Shown: positions 1-9,314 of the stretch, piece by piece
How the letters are laid out: each line of letters starts with the position of its first letter
Numbering within the stretch: position 1 is the first letter of the stretch
Origin: Streptomyces sp. H27-H1
GTDB lineage: Bacteria > Actinomycetota > Actinomycetes > Streptomycetales > Streptomycetaceae
Direction: 5' to 3'
Length of the DNA: 64,000 nt
NCBI RefSeq assembly: GCF_026627445.1
Contig: NZ_JAPNLJ010000021.1
Span: 1-64,000 of the forward strand
Position numbers and translations under genes: made by a program
The notes under the pieces: generated by a model
The model's database searches: none
What the model saw: the letters and a program-made list of their open reading frames with translations, nothing else
Told to the model about the DNA's origin: nothing

Positions 1-38
1 TCGGATACGCCGGTCTCTCCATATCCGCACAACATCAC

Positions 39-800
39 TCACATCCCGGCCAGCACGTCAGTACATCGAACAACCACACGATCGAGCGATCTCGAAACAT
101 GAATAAAGGGACTTAATGTCCTCTGAGTGGCCGGAGCCGGCTGCTGGCGTGCTTGATGGAACCAGTACCGTCCGGTGACGTGCGCCTCGAGGTCGTTGCT
201 TCCAGCGAGCCATGCCTGGGTGACGTGACCGAGACGGAGGTCGTCACTTGCCGCTGCGCCGCCCATGCGGGTGGGCACCCACCCCGGGTCGACAGTGTTG
301 GTGAACACGTCCGGCCACGTGCGGGCGATGAAGAGCGCCAGCGCCGTGACGAGCAGCTTGCTGTCGGAGTAGGAGGGCGTCCGGCGCGCGCCTGACCAGT
401 CCACGTCGGTGAGGTCCGGCCGCCCGCCTCGGTGCATTCCACTGCTGAGATACACGAGCCGTGCCGGCCGCTCGATGAGCGCGGTCAGCACGTACGGCGC
501 CACCACGTTCACCGGGAGAAGCGATGCGCCCTGGTCGACGCCCGCGTTATGGATCACCGCGTCCATCCTGCCCAGGCGGTTCACGCCTTCGGCGACAGCC
601 CGGACGTCGTCCATGCGCGCCAGATCCCCGACGACGACGTGTGCTCCCTTGGCGGCGAGGTCGTCGAGCGCGTCCGCGCGCCGGTCGTTTCGGGCGTGCA
701 GGACGAGCTCGTGACCGTCCGAGATCAGGTCCTCGGCTGCATTGCGACCGATCCTCCTCAGCCACCCCGAGGACGGGTCTGGCACCTCGTCTCCAGACAC
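39..800 (-). pseudogene. Short-chain dehydrogenase (SDR) relic
   Basis: The middle of this reading frame is a clear NAD(P)-dependent short-chain dehydrogenase: an HNAG segment, a YLSSG serine strand, and the catalytic pair in SYSDSK, followed by DPGWVPTRMGG. Both ends are damaged. The N-terminal Rossmann motif TGxxxGIG, expected next to IGRNAAEDL, reads PSSGWLRRIG. After GRYWFHQ the frame runs into unrelated residues instead of the usual roughly 30-residue C-terminus. The frame stays open upstream to about 941, but nothing there resembles an SDR; a GTG near 800 is the nearest plausible start. With the cofactor loop broken it is probably non-functional. Seen: the motifs and their loss. Inferred: pseudogene. 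Confidence 0.6.
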
Positions 801-953
801 CGCCGACAGCGGGGGCTTGCCCACGGCACCTGGGAGCCTGCCTCGTATCCCTCGGGCGGGCAGGCGGCGCGCCAACGTTGCTTGCTGCAGCCGGGCGGAC
901 ATACCTCGCCGTTGGCCTGGGTGGGGCCTGTCGCGCAGCACAGAGAGGGCGAA

Positions 954-1097
954 TCAGGGGCGGTAGATCAGTTCCATCAGGAATGCGGCGATGATCATCC
1001 ACACTCCGATGCCCAGTAGCCACCACCATGCGGCGGCAGCGCCGCCTGCCACCAGGGTTCCGCCACCGAGCGTGAGGGCGATGATCCTGGGCCGCAT
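954..1097 (-). CDS. 47-residue single-pass membrane protein
   Basis: A short frame starts at ATG 1097 with a weak purine-rich stretch upstream and ends at TGA 954. It encodes MRPRIIAL, a Gly/Ala-rich hydrophobic stretch with a WWW cluster, a second hydrophobic run (GIGVWMIIAAFLM) and ELIYRP. The composition fits one long or two short membrane segments. It lies between the SDR relic and the APC permease, all on the minus strand. I do not recognise the family. Codon use is GC-rich at third positions, supporting real coding, but the size makes it uncertain. Confidence 0.45.
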   Translation of the reverse strand: MRPRIIALTLGGGTLVAGGAAAAWWWLLGIGVWMIIAAFLMELIYRP

Positions 1098-1280
1098 CCC
1101 CCACTGCCCCGGCGGTGTCATACCCGCACTCGGCTGTAGAGGGGCCCTGAAGCGGCAAGCCCGAACCCTGACGTGAGCAAATGCAGAGCGGTCATGGCTC
1201 CTCCTCTTGGTGCGTACGCAATCCTTGGATGCTGTCGGCTCATCGGGTGGCGGTCCACCGCTCAGAAGCCCTCTGCCTGG

Positions 1281-3272
1281 TCAGTCGCCGACGTGGATGC
1301 CGGGGCGGCGGGTGGGGTCGGGTTCGTGGCTGCGGATGATCTCGCGGGTGACGGGGGCGGTGTCACCGCGGCCCAGGAGGAAGTAGCGGAACATGTGGAC
1401 CAGGGGGCTGCCTTCGGCCCAGGCGAAGTAGCAGTGCGGCTTGACGCCGGTGGTGTCGCGCAGTGCGAGCAGAATGGTCGCGATGGCGTTCGGGGCGGCG
1501 GGGGCCTCGGCGCGCAGGACGCGATAGGGGCCGACTTGGACACCATGAATGGTGAGGGTGTCGCTGAAGTCGGAGGGGTCGACCACGTCGATTTCGAGGA
1601 ACAGGACGTCGGCGCGGCCGGGGACGGGGTTGGTGCCGCGCTGTTCTTGTTCCTTGGCCCCGTATTCGGCTTCGTCGCCGGCTTCGCGGCGGTTGGCGAT
1701 GATGTTGATGGACTGGTCGTGGGCCAAAGTGTCGGTGAGGAATCGGCGGGCGTCGGCGTCGAAGACGATGCGGTCGGCGCGCAGTTCGGTGGTGCGTGAG
1801 ACGCGTGAGACCAGCGAGACGATGACGATGCCGAGGATGAACATGCCGGAGATGGCGATGCCGTCGGGCTTGTCGATGATGTTGGCGATCAGGGCATAGG
1901 CCAGGATCGCGGTGAGCAGTGCGAAGCCGACGGCGGTCGCGCGCTTGCGGCGGTGTGCGACGGAGACGGTGACGGCGAAGGCGCCGGAGACCATCATGGC
2001 CAGGATGCCGGTGGCGTAGGCGCCGGCCTGCTTGTCGACGTCCGCGTCGAAGGCGATGGTGATCATGACGCACAGGACGGTGTAGACGATCACCACGGGG
2101 CGCACCGCGCGGCCCCATTCGGGGGCCATGCCGTAGCCGGGCAGGTAGCGGGGCACGATGTTGACGAGTCCGGCCATCGCGGAGGCGCCGGCGAACCAGA
2201 GGATCAAGATGGTGCTGATGTCGTAGACGGTGCCGAATGCCTCCCCCACGTGTTCGTGCGCGAGCCAGGCCAGGGCACGACCGTTGGCCGCGCCGCCGGG
2301 CTCGAACTGCTCGTGGGGAATGAGGACGGTGGTCACGAAACTGGCGGCCAGCAGGTAGACGCTCATGACTAGCGCGGCGGTGGTGAGCATCCGGCGGGTG
2401 TTGCGGATGCGGGAGTGCAGACGCTGTTCGGCGTTGGCGCCGTCGGCTTTGATGAGGGGCATCATGCTCACCCCGGTCTCGAACCCGGAGAGACCCAGCA
2501 CCAGCAGAGGGAATGCCAGCAGGGCAGGGCCGACCACGTCACCGAAGCCGCCACCGCCTTCGCCGAGGGCGTCAGTCCAAGCTGTAACGGCAGCGGGCGT
2601 GTTGAAAACGTCCGCCACAGCGACACCGATAACCACGGCGTTCAGGACGAGGAAGACAGCCACGAGCGGGATGGCCACCTTGACGGCTTCGCTGAAACCC
2701 AGCAGGAACACTCCGCCAAGGATGAGCAGCAGCACGACGGTGAGGGCGACTTCGTGGCCGTGCAGGGCCTGGGGGAAGAAGGGGTTCTCCACCACGTGGA
2801 CGGAGGCGTCCGCGGTGGACAGAGTGATCGTGATGATCCACGAAGTGGCGACAAAACCCAGCAGGACCAACACAAACAGCTTGCCCCGCCAAAACGGCAG
2901 CAAGTCCTCCAACATCGCCACCGAGCCAGCTCCATGCGGGCTCTCCTTCGCCACCCTCCGGTACATCGGCAGCATGCCCAACAGCGTCAAGACCACGATC
3001 AACAGCGTCGCCAAAGGTGAGACCGCGCCGGCCGCCAAAGCGGCGATCGCCGGCACGTACGCGAGGCTGGAGAAATAATCGACGCCGGTCAGACACATCA
3101 CCTTCCACCACGCGTGCTGCTCGCCGTGTCCCTCACCCGCTGCCGGCCCCACCGGCTGCACCTGATGCCGCAACATCCACCGCGCAACACGGCCACTGGG
3201 CTCAGCCCGCAAAGCCGGACTGTCCACCACCTCCGGCACGAGCAGTTCGTTCGCGTCCTTCATATGCTCCAT
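1281..3272 (-). CDS. APC-superfamily permease (amino-acid/cation transporter type)
   Basis: This 663-residue integral membrane protein has a cytosolic N-terminus of about 50 residues, then about twelve hydrophobic segments between roughly residues 60 and 500, then a hydrophilic C-terminal domain of about 150 residues. The first helix carries the WWKVMCLTGVDYFSSLAYVP signature of the APC permease branch found in actinobacteria and Firmicutes. It is expected to import an amino acid or other small solute with a coupling cation; the substrate cannot be read from sequence. The start at ATG 3272 has an AGGGAAGG-like ribosome site; an in-frame ATG three codons later is the alternative. No obvious operon partner follows. 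Confidence 0.85.
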   Translation of the reverse strand: MEHMKDANELLVPEVVDSPALRAEPSGRVARWMLRHQVQPVGPAAGEGHGEQHAWWKVMCLTGVDYFSSLAYVPAIAALAAGAVSPLATLLIVVLTLLGMLPMYRRVAKESPHGAGSVAMLEDLLPFWRGKLFVLVLLGFVATSWIITITLSTADASVHVVENPFFPQALHGHEVALTVVLLLILGGVFLLGFSEAVKVAIPLVAVFLVLNAVVIGVAVADVFNTPAAVTAWTDALGEGGGGFGDVVGPALLAFPLLVLGLSGFETGVSMMPLIKADGANAEQRLHSRIRNTRRMLTTAALVMSVYLLAASFVTTVLIPHEQFEPGGAANGRALAWLAHEHVGEAFGTVYDISTILILWFAGASAMAGLVNIVPRYLPGYGMAPEWGRAVRPVVIVYTVLCVMITIAFDADVDKQAGAYATGILAMMVSGAFAVTVSVAHRRKRATAVGFALLTAILAYALIANIIDKPDGIAISGMFILGIVIVSLVSRVSRTTELRADRIVFDADARRFLTDTLAHDQSINIIANRREAGDEAEYGAKEQEQRGTNPVPGRADVLFLEIDVVDPSDFSDTLTIHGVQVGPYRVLRAEAPAAPNAIATILLALRDTTGVKPHCYFAWAEGSPLVHMFRYFLLGRGDTAPVTREIIRSHEPDPTRRPGIHVGD

Positions 3273-3599
3273 CAGCCTTCCCTGTCCCCTCGGCGCAGCT
3301 CACCAGCCAGATACCCGCAAGCTGCCCGATGATCGGGCATGAGACCTGCCTGTACCAAGCCGAGAGGCAAGGGCGACACAGGAGGCCTCACTCCGCTTGC
3401 CTTGAGCCGAGGCGTACCACCTGGTCGAGGATTGTCCTGGGCACACCAGTTGCCAGCCCGGAGGCCGCTGTGCGCCGGGAGTTTCGCGTACCTCATCAGC
3501 GGTGTCTCAGCCGAACTGGCGCAGCCCTTCGGCGTTTCCTGGCCGGCGCTCTGCGCACGGTCGGTGGTGGTCGGTGGAGCCCTTCCCGGTTACGGGATT

Positions 3600-3920
3600 C
3601 GTAGCACCGTTCCGGCTTGGCCACTGACCAGTGTGTCGGCTTTCCGCCCAAGCAGGAGAGAAGCTCCAGACGCCGATGGTGTGCCGTCTCGGCAGCCTGG
3701 ACGACGTTGCTCAGTGAGGCGAGTTGCTCGATCTCCTCATACTGCTCCACCATGATGCGCGGGCTGCCGACCATGTTCCGCAGTGCGGACTCGTCCATGA
3801 TGCAGACGAGTTCCGTGCCCTCTTCGGTGATCCTCTTCTTTCGGGCCATCCGGACCTCGACCGGGTTCTCCACGAACTCGGTCGTGCGCTCATCCGCATC
3901 TCGTGCGGACTCCCTAAATC
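3600..3920 (-). pseudogene. XRE-family regulator relic (DUF5753 domain fragment)
   Basis: The reading frame after a TGA near 3928 contains TTEFVENPVEVRMARKKRI, then CIMDESALRNMVG and PRIMVEQYEEIEQLA. This matches the DUF5753 C-terminal domain of Streptomyces helix-turn-helix regulators, where the first block precedes the FxxDEAAL strand. The similarity stops at LASLSNVV, after which the frame encodes unrelated residues. The DNA-binding half is absent. It is a fragment of about 70 residues, so a relic. Such regulators are usually paired with a small DUF397 gene, which is not visible here. Confidence 0.6.
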
Positions 3921-4144
3921 AGGTTCCTCACCAGAGGTCGCGGCCCGCGGCCCGCCTGGTTCGAGGGACTCCATCCCGGGGTGCTGTTCACGGCGCCGGT
4001 CGCCGGACCCCGCTCTCCCCGCTCCTCCTCGCCCTCGACCCACCCAGTCCGTGCGGCCAAGCTGGTCGATGGGACGTTCAGGGAGCTCCGGCCCCTGCAC
4101 CGCTCTCCCCCGCCGCAACGTCGGGGGAGGCCGCCCCGCTGGTG

Positions 4145-5506
4145 TCAGGCGCCCGACCGGTGTGCCACCAGGTCCCGCAGCAGCGCGAGCGTCTGCAGGT
4201 CCTCCGGATCGTGCGGTGCGGACCTGACGTCAGCTCCTTGCAAGGCCGCAAGGTCGTGCGCGGTCAAGGACGCCAGTGGGCGCAGTAGCGGAGCCTGTGG
4301 GTGGTGGGAGTCGTGGACGGTCAGCGTGGGGTCGGCCACACCGCCGTAGGCGCCCACGGCGGCGAACCGGCCGTCGGCGGAGGCACTGATGGCGCGGACG
4401 GTCCGGGGCTCGTGGCCGGCCTCCGTCAGCGGGCGCGGCACGCAGGCCGGGCCGAGGGTGACCGGATCGAAGAAGCGGTACCGGCCCTCGCTCCCCGCGT
4501 GTCCGGCCACCACGCCCCAGGCGGGGACGGCGCAGAGACCGCCGAGGGGTGGCGCCTGGCCGACCGCCTCCAGGGTCAGGGCCTCGTGCGGTTCCTTGCG
4601 CCAGCGGCTGAGTCCGCCGCCCGCGCCGCAGGCCACCAGCGTGTCGGGGCCGGTGAACACCAGCTCACGTACCGGTCCGCGCGGCACCGGGACGACGGTG
4701 CGGGCGATCAGACGCTCCGCTCTCGCGTCGGTGATGACGATGTCCCGTTCGCCGCCGAAGGCGATCGTGTGGCCGTCCGGGGCGACGGCGAGGCGGTGGG
4801 CGACGTCGAGCCCCAACGGGCTCAGGTCCACGATCCCGGCGACGAGCCCTGGGCCGGCGACGACCACGGCCGGCTGCAACGCGCTGCCCGCCGCGAAGCC
4901 GGCCGCCGTACCAACGGGCTGCATCCCAGTGAGGGCGGCTCCCTGTGCGACTGGGCGGACGCTGCCGCGCGCGTAGTGCACCAGGGTCCGGCCGTGGCCG
5001 GGATCCTCGCGGACGGCGACGACGTTCTCCTCGTCGATGCAGGCGACGGCGTGGTGGTCGAGGGGGCCGCGGTAGACGTCGTGCCAGGCGCCCTCGCGCA
5101 GCATGGCGATCCGGGTGGCGTAGTCCGGTTCCACGGTGGTGAGCGTGAGCACGGGGGCGCTGACACCGAAGGACAGCCATGCGGCGGATCCGGTGACGAC
5201 CGGGTGGACGCAGACCGACGCCCGCGCGGCCCTGGCGGCTGCCCGTACGACCAAGGCCTCGTCGGCCGCGGCGAGAAGAGCGAGTGGGCCCTCGTCGGCG
5301 GCGGTGAGACGCGCGGGCAGCGGGGTCCCGTCGTGGTCGGCCGCGAAGCGGTCGCCGTACCGCTTGGCCAGACGTACCGCGTCCGGTAGCGGGACTGAGG
5401 TGATGAGCTCGCGGAGCACGCTGCGATGCCTGTCCCGCAGGTGCGCGGCGGCCCGCCGGTCGATCCCGGGGCCGTCGTCCCACATCGCGCTCCGGACCGT
5501 GTCCAT
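4145..5506 (-). CDS. Beta-propeller-like protein divergent from the STAND locus
   Basis: A 453-residue protein with no signal peptide or membrane segment. The start at ATG 5506 has a strong AAAGGGAG site; the frame stays open upstream but overlaps the neighbouring gene. The first ~110 residues look helical (RSVLRELITSVPLPDAVRLA). From there the sequence shows repeated short beta-strand blades, several with WD40-like phrases such as HRLAVAPDGHTIAFGG and AISASADGRFAAVGAYGG. I do not recognise a named family. It is transcribed away from the helical-protein/NTPase pair across only 97 bp, which suggests a shared control region and a role in the same system, perhaps as sensor or scaffold. That role is inference. 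Confidence 0.8.
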   Translation of the reverse strand: MDTVRSAMWDDGPGIDRRAAAHLRDRHRSVLRELITSVPLPDAVRLAKRYGDRFAADHDGTPLPARLTAADEGPLALLAAADEALVVRAAARAARASVCVHPVVTGSAAWLSFGVSAPVLTLTTVEPDYATRIAMLREGAWHDVYRGPLDHHAVACIDEENVVAVREDPGHGRTLVHYARGSVRPVAQGAALTGMQPVGTAAGFAAGSALQPAVVVAGPGLVAGIVDLSPLGLDVAHRLAVAPDGHTIAFGGERDIVITDARAERLIARTVVPVPRGPVRELVFTGPDTLVACGAGGGLSRWRKEPHEALTLEAVGQAPPLGGLCAVPAWGVVAGHAGSEGRYRFFDPVTLGPACVPRPLTEAGHEPRTVRAISASADGRFAAVGAYGGVADPTLTVHDSHHPQAPLLRPLASLTAHDLAALQGADVRSAPHDPEDLQTLALLRDLVAHRSGA

Positions 5507-5603
5507 GGCGAACTCCCTTTGCCGCTGCGGTCTTTCATGATGCTCCGCTCCCCCGCCCGGGACTACGCTGGACCCTCGACGCGGGGGATACGGGGAGGCT
5601 GCG
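5507..5603. promoter_or_regulatory. Divergent intergenic region of the STAND locus
   Basis: This 97-bp gap separates the starts of the beta-propeller-like gene and the helical-protein gene. It holds both ribosome-binding sites (AAAGGGAG on the minus strand, GGGGAGG on the plus strand) and must contain both promoters. I see no convincing operator palindrome. Co-regulation is inferred from the geometry only. Confidence 0.4.
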
Positions 5604-6047
5604 ATGACGGATCCGATGTCGGAACTCGTGATGGCGGGAGCGACCAGCATCGTGGTGGCCATGGCCACCAGCGCGTGGGAGGGCGCCCGCGAGCGGGTGG
5701 TGCAGGTGTTCCGGCGGCGCGGTGACGACGGGGTGGCTGCGATCGAGGCGCAGTTGGACGGCGACGCGCGGCTGGTCGCCGACGAGGAGGACGCCGACGG
5801 CACGCGCCAAGACCTCCTGCGGCCCTGGGCCCGCCGGCTCGCAGCGCTGCTGCGGGAGCATCCCGAGGCCGCCGAGGAGCTGCGCCGGGCCGTCGAGGAG
5901 GTGGCGGCCGCGCTCCCCCGGACCGAGCAGCACTGGACTCAGAACGTCACGGCGCACGGGAGCGGCACGGCGATCGGGGCGCAGGGTCCGGGCAGCAGTG
6001 TCCACATCCACCGGGGAGGCACGTCGCAGGATGGCCCCCAGCGGTGA
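5604..6047 (+). CDS. Small helical effector-like protein with C-terminal amyloid-type (BASS-like) motif
   Basis: 147 residues. Residues 5-25 form a hydrophobic helix (ELVMAGATSIVVAMATSAW), and residues 26-105 are charged and helical (RERVVQVF, LLREHPEAAEELRRAVEEV). The layout matches the abundant actinobacterial small helical proteins that sit beside NLR-like STAND genes, the Bell-type domains compared with the pore-forming HeLo/MLKL bundles. Residues ~113-137 are glycine-rich and end in VHIHRGG. The downstream NTPase starts with a similar motif. Start ATG 5604 follows GGGGAGG; another ATG lies four codons later. The stop overlaps the NTPase start (ATG at 6044), indicating coupling. Proposed role: membrane-damaging effector triggered by templating from the NTPase. 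Family layout is known; the function here is inferred. Confidence 0.75.
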   Translation: MTDPMSELVMAGATSIVVAMATSAWEGARERVVQVFRRRGDDGVAAIEAQLDGDARLVADEEDADGTRQDLLRPWARRLAALLREHPEAAEELRRAVEEVAAALPRTEQHWTQNVTAHGSGTAIGAQGPGSSVHIHRGGTSQDGPQR

Positions 6048-8965
6048 GCGGCCCCGTGCCGGACGGCTCCGGCCTCCGGCCCTTCGCACGGCAGGTGGTG
6101 CGGGCGGAGGGCGGGTTCGCGTACGGGGTGATCGGCGCGGACATCCACGTGTTCGGCGACGGTCGGCCGGTGTACGTACTGCGGAGTCGGGCGGGACCGC
6201 CCGCGGCCGATCCGGAGTGGCTGTTGGAGTTGCCGAGCAGGATGCTGAGCACCCGACACGAGGTCGTGCCCTTCACCGGACGTGAAAGGGATGTGGCCGC
6301 GCTGCGGACGTGGCGCGACACGCCACGTCGGCTCGCGGCCCGCTGGCTGCACGGCCCCGGCGGGCAGGGCAAGAGTCGTCTCGCCGCGCGGCTTGGCGCC
6401 GAGTCCTCGGCCGAGGGCTGGCTCGTGGTCGTCGCCGTGCACGGATCCGGCACGGTGCTGCCCCCGCCCGGGAGCCAAGACCTGCGGGCGGAGGGCGCGA
6501 CCGGGGTCCTGGTGATCGTCGACTACGCGGACCACTGGCCGTTGCCGGACCTGGCCTGGTTGTTCAGCAACGCGCTGCTGCACCGGCCCGGACTGCCCGC
6601 GCGGGTCCTGCTGCTGGCCCGTGACGCCACCAGCTGGCCCGCAGTGCGCGCGACGCTGGCGGACGTAGAGGCCGCCACCTCACGCCAGGTACTGGAGCCG
6701 TTGGCCGACGACGGGGAGGAGGGCGGCGACCGGGCCGCCATGTTCCGTGCGGCCCGGGACGCCTTCGCCGACCGCTACGGGCTCCCGGCGCCGCGCGCGG
6801 TCGGACCGCCTGTGGCCCTGGTGGAACCGGAGTTCGGTCTCACGCTGACCGTGCACATGGCGGCGCTGGCGGCCGTGGACGCCCGCCGGACGGGCCGCCG
6901 CCCGCCCGCCGACGCGGCGGGCCTGACGACGTACCTGCTGGACAGGGAGCAACGGCACTGGGCACGGCTGGCCGACGTGCCCGGTTATGTGACGCCGCCC
7001 GCCGTGATGAACCGCGCGGTCTTCGCAGCCGCCCTCACCGGCGCGGTCGAACGCCGTACCGGGACGGCCGCGGTCGACTCCCTGCGGCTGCGCCTTCCCG
7101 CCCGGACCGTGCTCGCCGACCACGGGGCCTGCTATCCCCCCGCGGACCCAGCACTGCCCACGGTGCTCGAACCGCTGACGCCGGACCGGCTGGCCGAGGA
7201 GTTCGTCGCGTTGACCCTGCCGGGGCACCCCGCCGACTACCCGGCGCACGACTGGGCGCCGGCCGCTCTGGACGCTCTGCTACCGCAAACCGTCGGCGCC
7301 CCGGCCGCGCCCTGGCTGTCACGCGCGATGACGGTTCTGGCCAGTGCGGCCGGCCGCTGGCCGCACGTCGGCCGACAGCACCTCTATCCCCTGCTCCGGC
7401 AGGCGCCCTGGCTGGCCGTCGCGGCCGGCGGCGCGCCGTTCGGTGCGCTGGTCGCGCTGGAGGACATCGACATCGATCTGCTGGAAGCCATCGAGGCGTA
7501 TCTACCGCGTCGTGACGACGCCGTACTCGATCCGGCCGCGGCCGCCCTGGCCGTCCGGCTGGCGGAGCACCGCATGGCGGCGAGCGACGACCCGGCGGCG
7601 CAGGCCGCCGTACAACTCAACCTCGGCTGGAACCTCGCCGGAGCGGGCCGCTACGACGAGAGCCTGGCCTCGGTGGGACGCGCGGTAGCGCTCTACGAGG
7701 CGGCCGCCCACGCCGATCCGGAGCGTTACGAGCCCGACCTCGCCCGCGCCCTGAACAATTTCGCCACAGAGCTGGACCGGGAGCAGCGCGGCGACGAGGC
7801 GCTGAGCGCGATCGAGTCGGCGATCGCGATCCGAAGGAGACGGCTGCGACCCGGTCGCGACAGCGACACCGCCGACCTGGCGTTGTCGCTGTCGAACTAT
7901 GCGATCCGCTTGCAGCACGCGGGGCGGCGCCTCGAGGCCCTGAGGGCCAACGGCGAGTCCCTGACGCTGTACGCCCAGGTGGCGGCGGAGCGGCCCGAGA
8001 GGTACGACCACGATCTCGCCGTCACCCTCGTCAACATCGGCAGCTCCCTGCACAGCGTCCTGCGTGTCGACGCCGCACTGGCCGCCACCCGGCGCGCAGT
8101 GGCCGTCCTGCGAACGCGGGCACGCGACGCCCCGGCCGCGCACGAGGGCATGCTGGCCCAGGGCCTCACCAATCTGACCGCCATGCTGGCGAGCGCGGGA
8201 CGGCGGAACGAGGCCGTTGTCGCGCAGGTGATCAGCGGGGGCGGCGTACCCGGCGACGACTTGCTGCGCCTGCGGGGATGGCGTACCGAGGCGCTGGCGG
8301 CCGCCACACAGGCCGTGGAGATCCGCCGCGGCGGAGCACGGGCGAATCCGGCGGCGCTCACCACCGACCTGGCCGGTGCGCTGCGGTCGCTGGCCCAGGT
8401 GCAGGAGGCCGTGGGGCTGCGGGACGAGGCACGCGTGAGCGGTCACGAGGCGGACGGCCTGGAAAGGAACGTGGACCCCCGCAGGCTGCCGCGGACCGCA
8501 CCGGAACTCGTGGAGCACGGCACGGGGCACGTCGTCGACGAGGTGGTGCTCGGTCTGTACCGCTATCTCGCCGCCTCCGAGGTGACGGTCCACGGCCCTC
8601 ACCTCGTGGTGCTGCTGCGGGCTCCGCGCGCGGGGAGCCGGGAGCCGGGGTTCCTGGCCGAGGCCCTGGAGGTCGGTCGCCGGCTCGCCGACGCCGACCC
8701 CGTGACGTACGAGCCGGTCCACCTCCACGAGATGTGGCAGTTCGCGTGGGAGCTGTGGTGGGCGGGACGGCACGAGGAGGCCGTGGGGATGTTGGAACAG
8801 GCGGTCGAGCTCGCCCGTGCGCTCGACACGGAAGTACCCGGGACGTACCGCGACCGCTTCGTCCGGTACGCCGACGACCTGGCCACTTGGCTGAAGGCGG
8901 TCGGGCGCCGCCGGGACGCGCGGACGGTGCGGCGAGCGGCGCGGCGGCACGCCCGCGAGCGGTGA
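6044..8965 (+). CDS. STAND/NLR-like NTPase with TPR-like repeats
   Basis: 973 residues. Residues ~20-40 hold a BASS-like motif (GGFAYGVIGADIHVFGDG). Next comes the STAND linker HEVVPFTGRERDV (~72-84), Walker A GPGGQGKS (104-111), Walker B VLVIVDYAD (155-163) and a sensor-like strand RVLLLARD (187-194). A helical region follows, and from about residue 520 there are tetratricopeptide-like repeats (AAVQLNLGWNLAGAGRYDES, ALNNFATELDREQRGDEAL, TLVNIGSSLHSVL). STAND NTPases act as ligand-gated switches; the repeats would sense and the N-terminal motif would nucleate the partner. It overlaps the upstream small gene by 4 nt. No transmembrane segment. The likely role is abortive, NLR-like immunity or conflict signalling; the trigger is unknown. 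Confidence 0.85.
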   Translation: MSGPVPDGSGLRPFARQVVRAEGGFAYGVIGADIHVFGDGRPVYVLRSRAGPPAADPEWLLELPSRMLSTRHEVVPFTGRERDVAALRTWRDTPRRLAARWLHGPGGQGKSRLAARLGAESSAEGWLVVVAVHGSGTVLPPPGSQDLRAEGATGVLVIVDYADHWPLPDLAWLFSNALLHRPGLPARVLLLARDATSWPAVRATLADVEAATSRQVLEPLADDGEEGGDRAAMFRAARDAFADRYGLPAPRAVGPPVALVEPEFGLTLTVHMAALAAVDARRTGRRPPADAAGLTTYLLDREQRHWARLADVPGYVTPPAVMNRAVFAAALTGAVERRTGTAAVDSLRLRLPARTVLADHGACYPPADPALPTVLEPLTPDRLAEEFVALTLPGHPADYPAHDWAPAALDALLPQTVGAPAAPWLSRAMTVLASAAGRWPHVGRQHLYPLLRQAPWLAVAAGGAPFGALVALEDIDIDLLEAIEAYLPRRDDAVLDPAAAALAVRLAEHRMAASDDPAAQAAVQLNLGWNLAGAGRYDESLASVGRAVALYEAAAHADPERYEPDLARALNNFATELDREQRGDEALSAIESAIAIRRRRLRPGRDSDTADLALSLSNYAIRLQHAGRRLEALRANGESLTLYAQVAAERPERYDHDLAVTLVNIGSSLHSVLRVDAALAATRRAVAVLRTRARDAPAAHEGMLAQGLTNLTAMLASAGRRNEAVVAQVISGGGVPGDDLLRLRGWRTEALAAATQAVEIRRGGARANPAALTTDLAGALRSLAQVQEAVGLRDEARVSGHEADGLERNVDPRRLPRTAPELVEHGTGHVVDEVVLGLYRYLAASEVTVHGPHLVVLLRAPRAGSREPGFLAEALEVGRRLADADPVTYEPVHLHEMWQFAWELWWAGRHEEAVGMLEQAVELARALDTEVPGTYRDRFVRYADDLATWLKAVGRRRDARTVRRAARRHARER

Positions 8966-9314
8966 TCCCGGAGCGGGCCTGAAGGGGGCCGCCTGGCGCC
9001 CGCGGGGGTGTGCTCCTTTGCCTGGCCGGTGTTGAGGAGGACCGGCACGGCCAGGGCCATCGCCGCCACGTCCAGCCGCCCCGAAGCGGCCGCGGCATTC
9101 GCGCCGTCCACCGCAGTCGTGAGCCAGGTCACACGGCATCCGCTGCCGACCGGCAAGGGCGGCCCCTTCGAGGCGATTCCGGTCGGTGACAGCGAGGTCC
9201 CGGACCATGACGAGCGGCGGCCCGCCCTGCATACGAGCCGCGGGCAGGAGCCGCTGTTCACCGTCCGGCGAGACTGGCCCCGGTGCTGGCGCGTCTGCGA
9301 AGCATGCCCGTGGG

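Noticed and set aside
1173..3078. Plus-strand open frames opposite the APC permease
   Set aside because: Low-complexity Gly/Asp/Val composition and no domains; shadows of the permease.
4145..5803. Longer start for the beta-propeller-like protein at 5803
   Set aside because: The first 99 residues are Ser/Pro-rich and antisense to the helical effector gene; AAAGGGAG supports 5506.
8966..9300. Possible minus-strand gene with the segment SGRLDVAAMALAVPVLLNTG
   Set aside because: No consistent frame or family similarity; composition unlike nearby genes.
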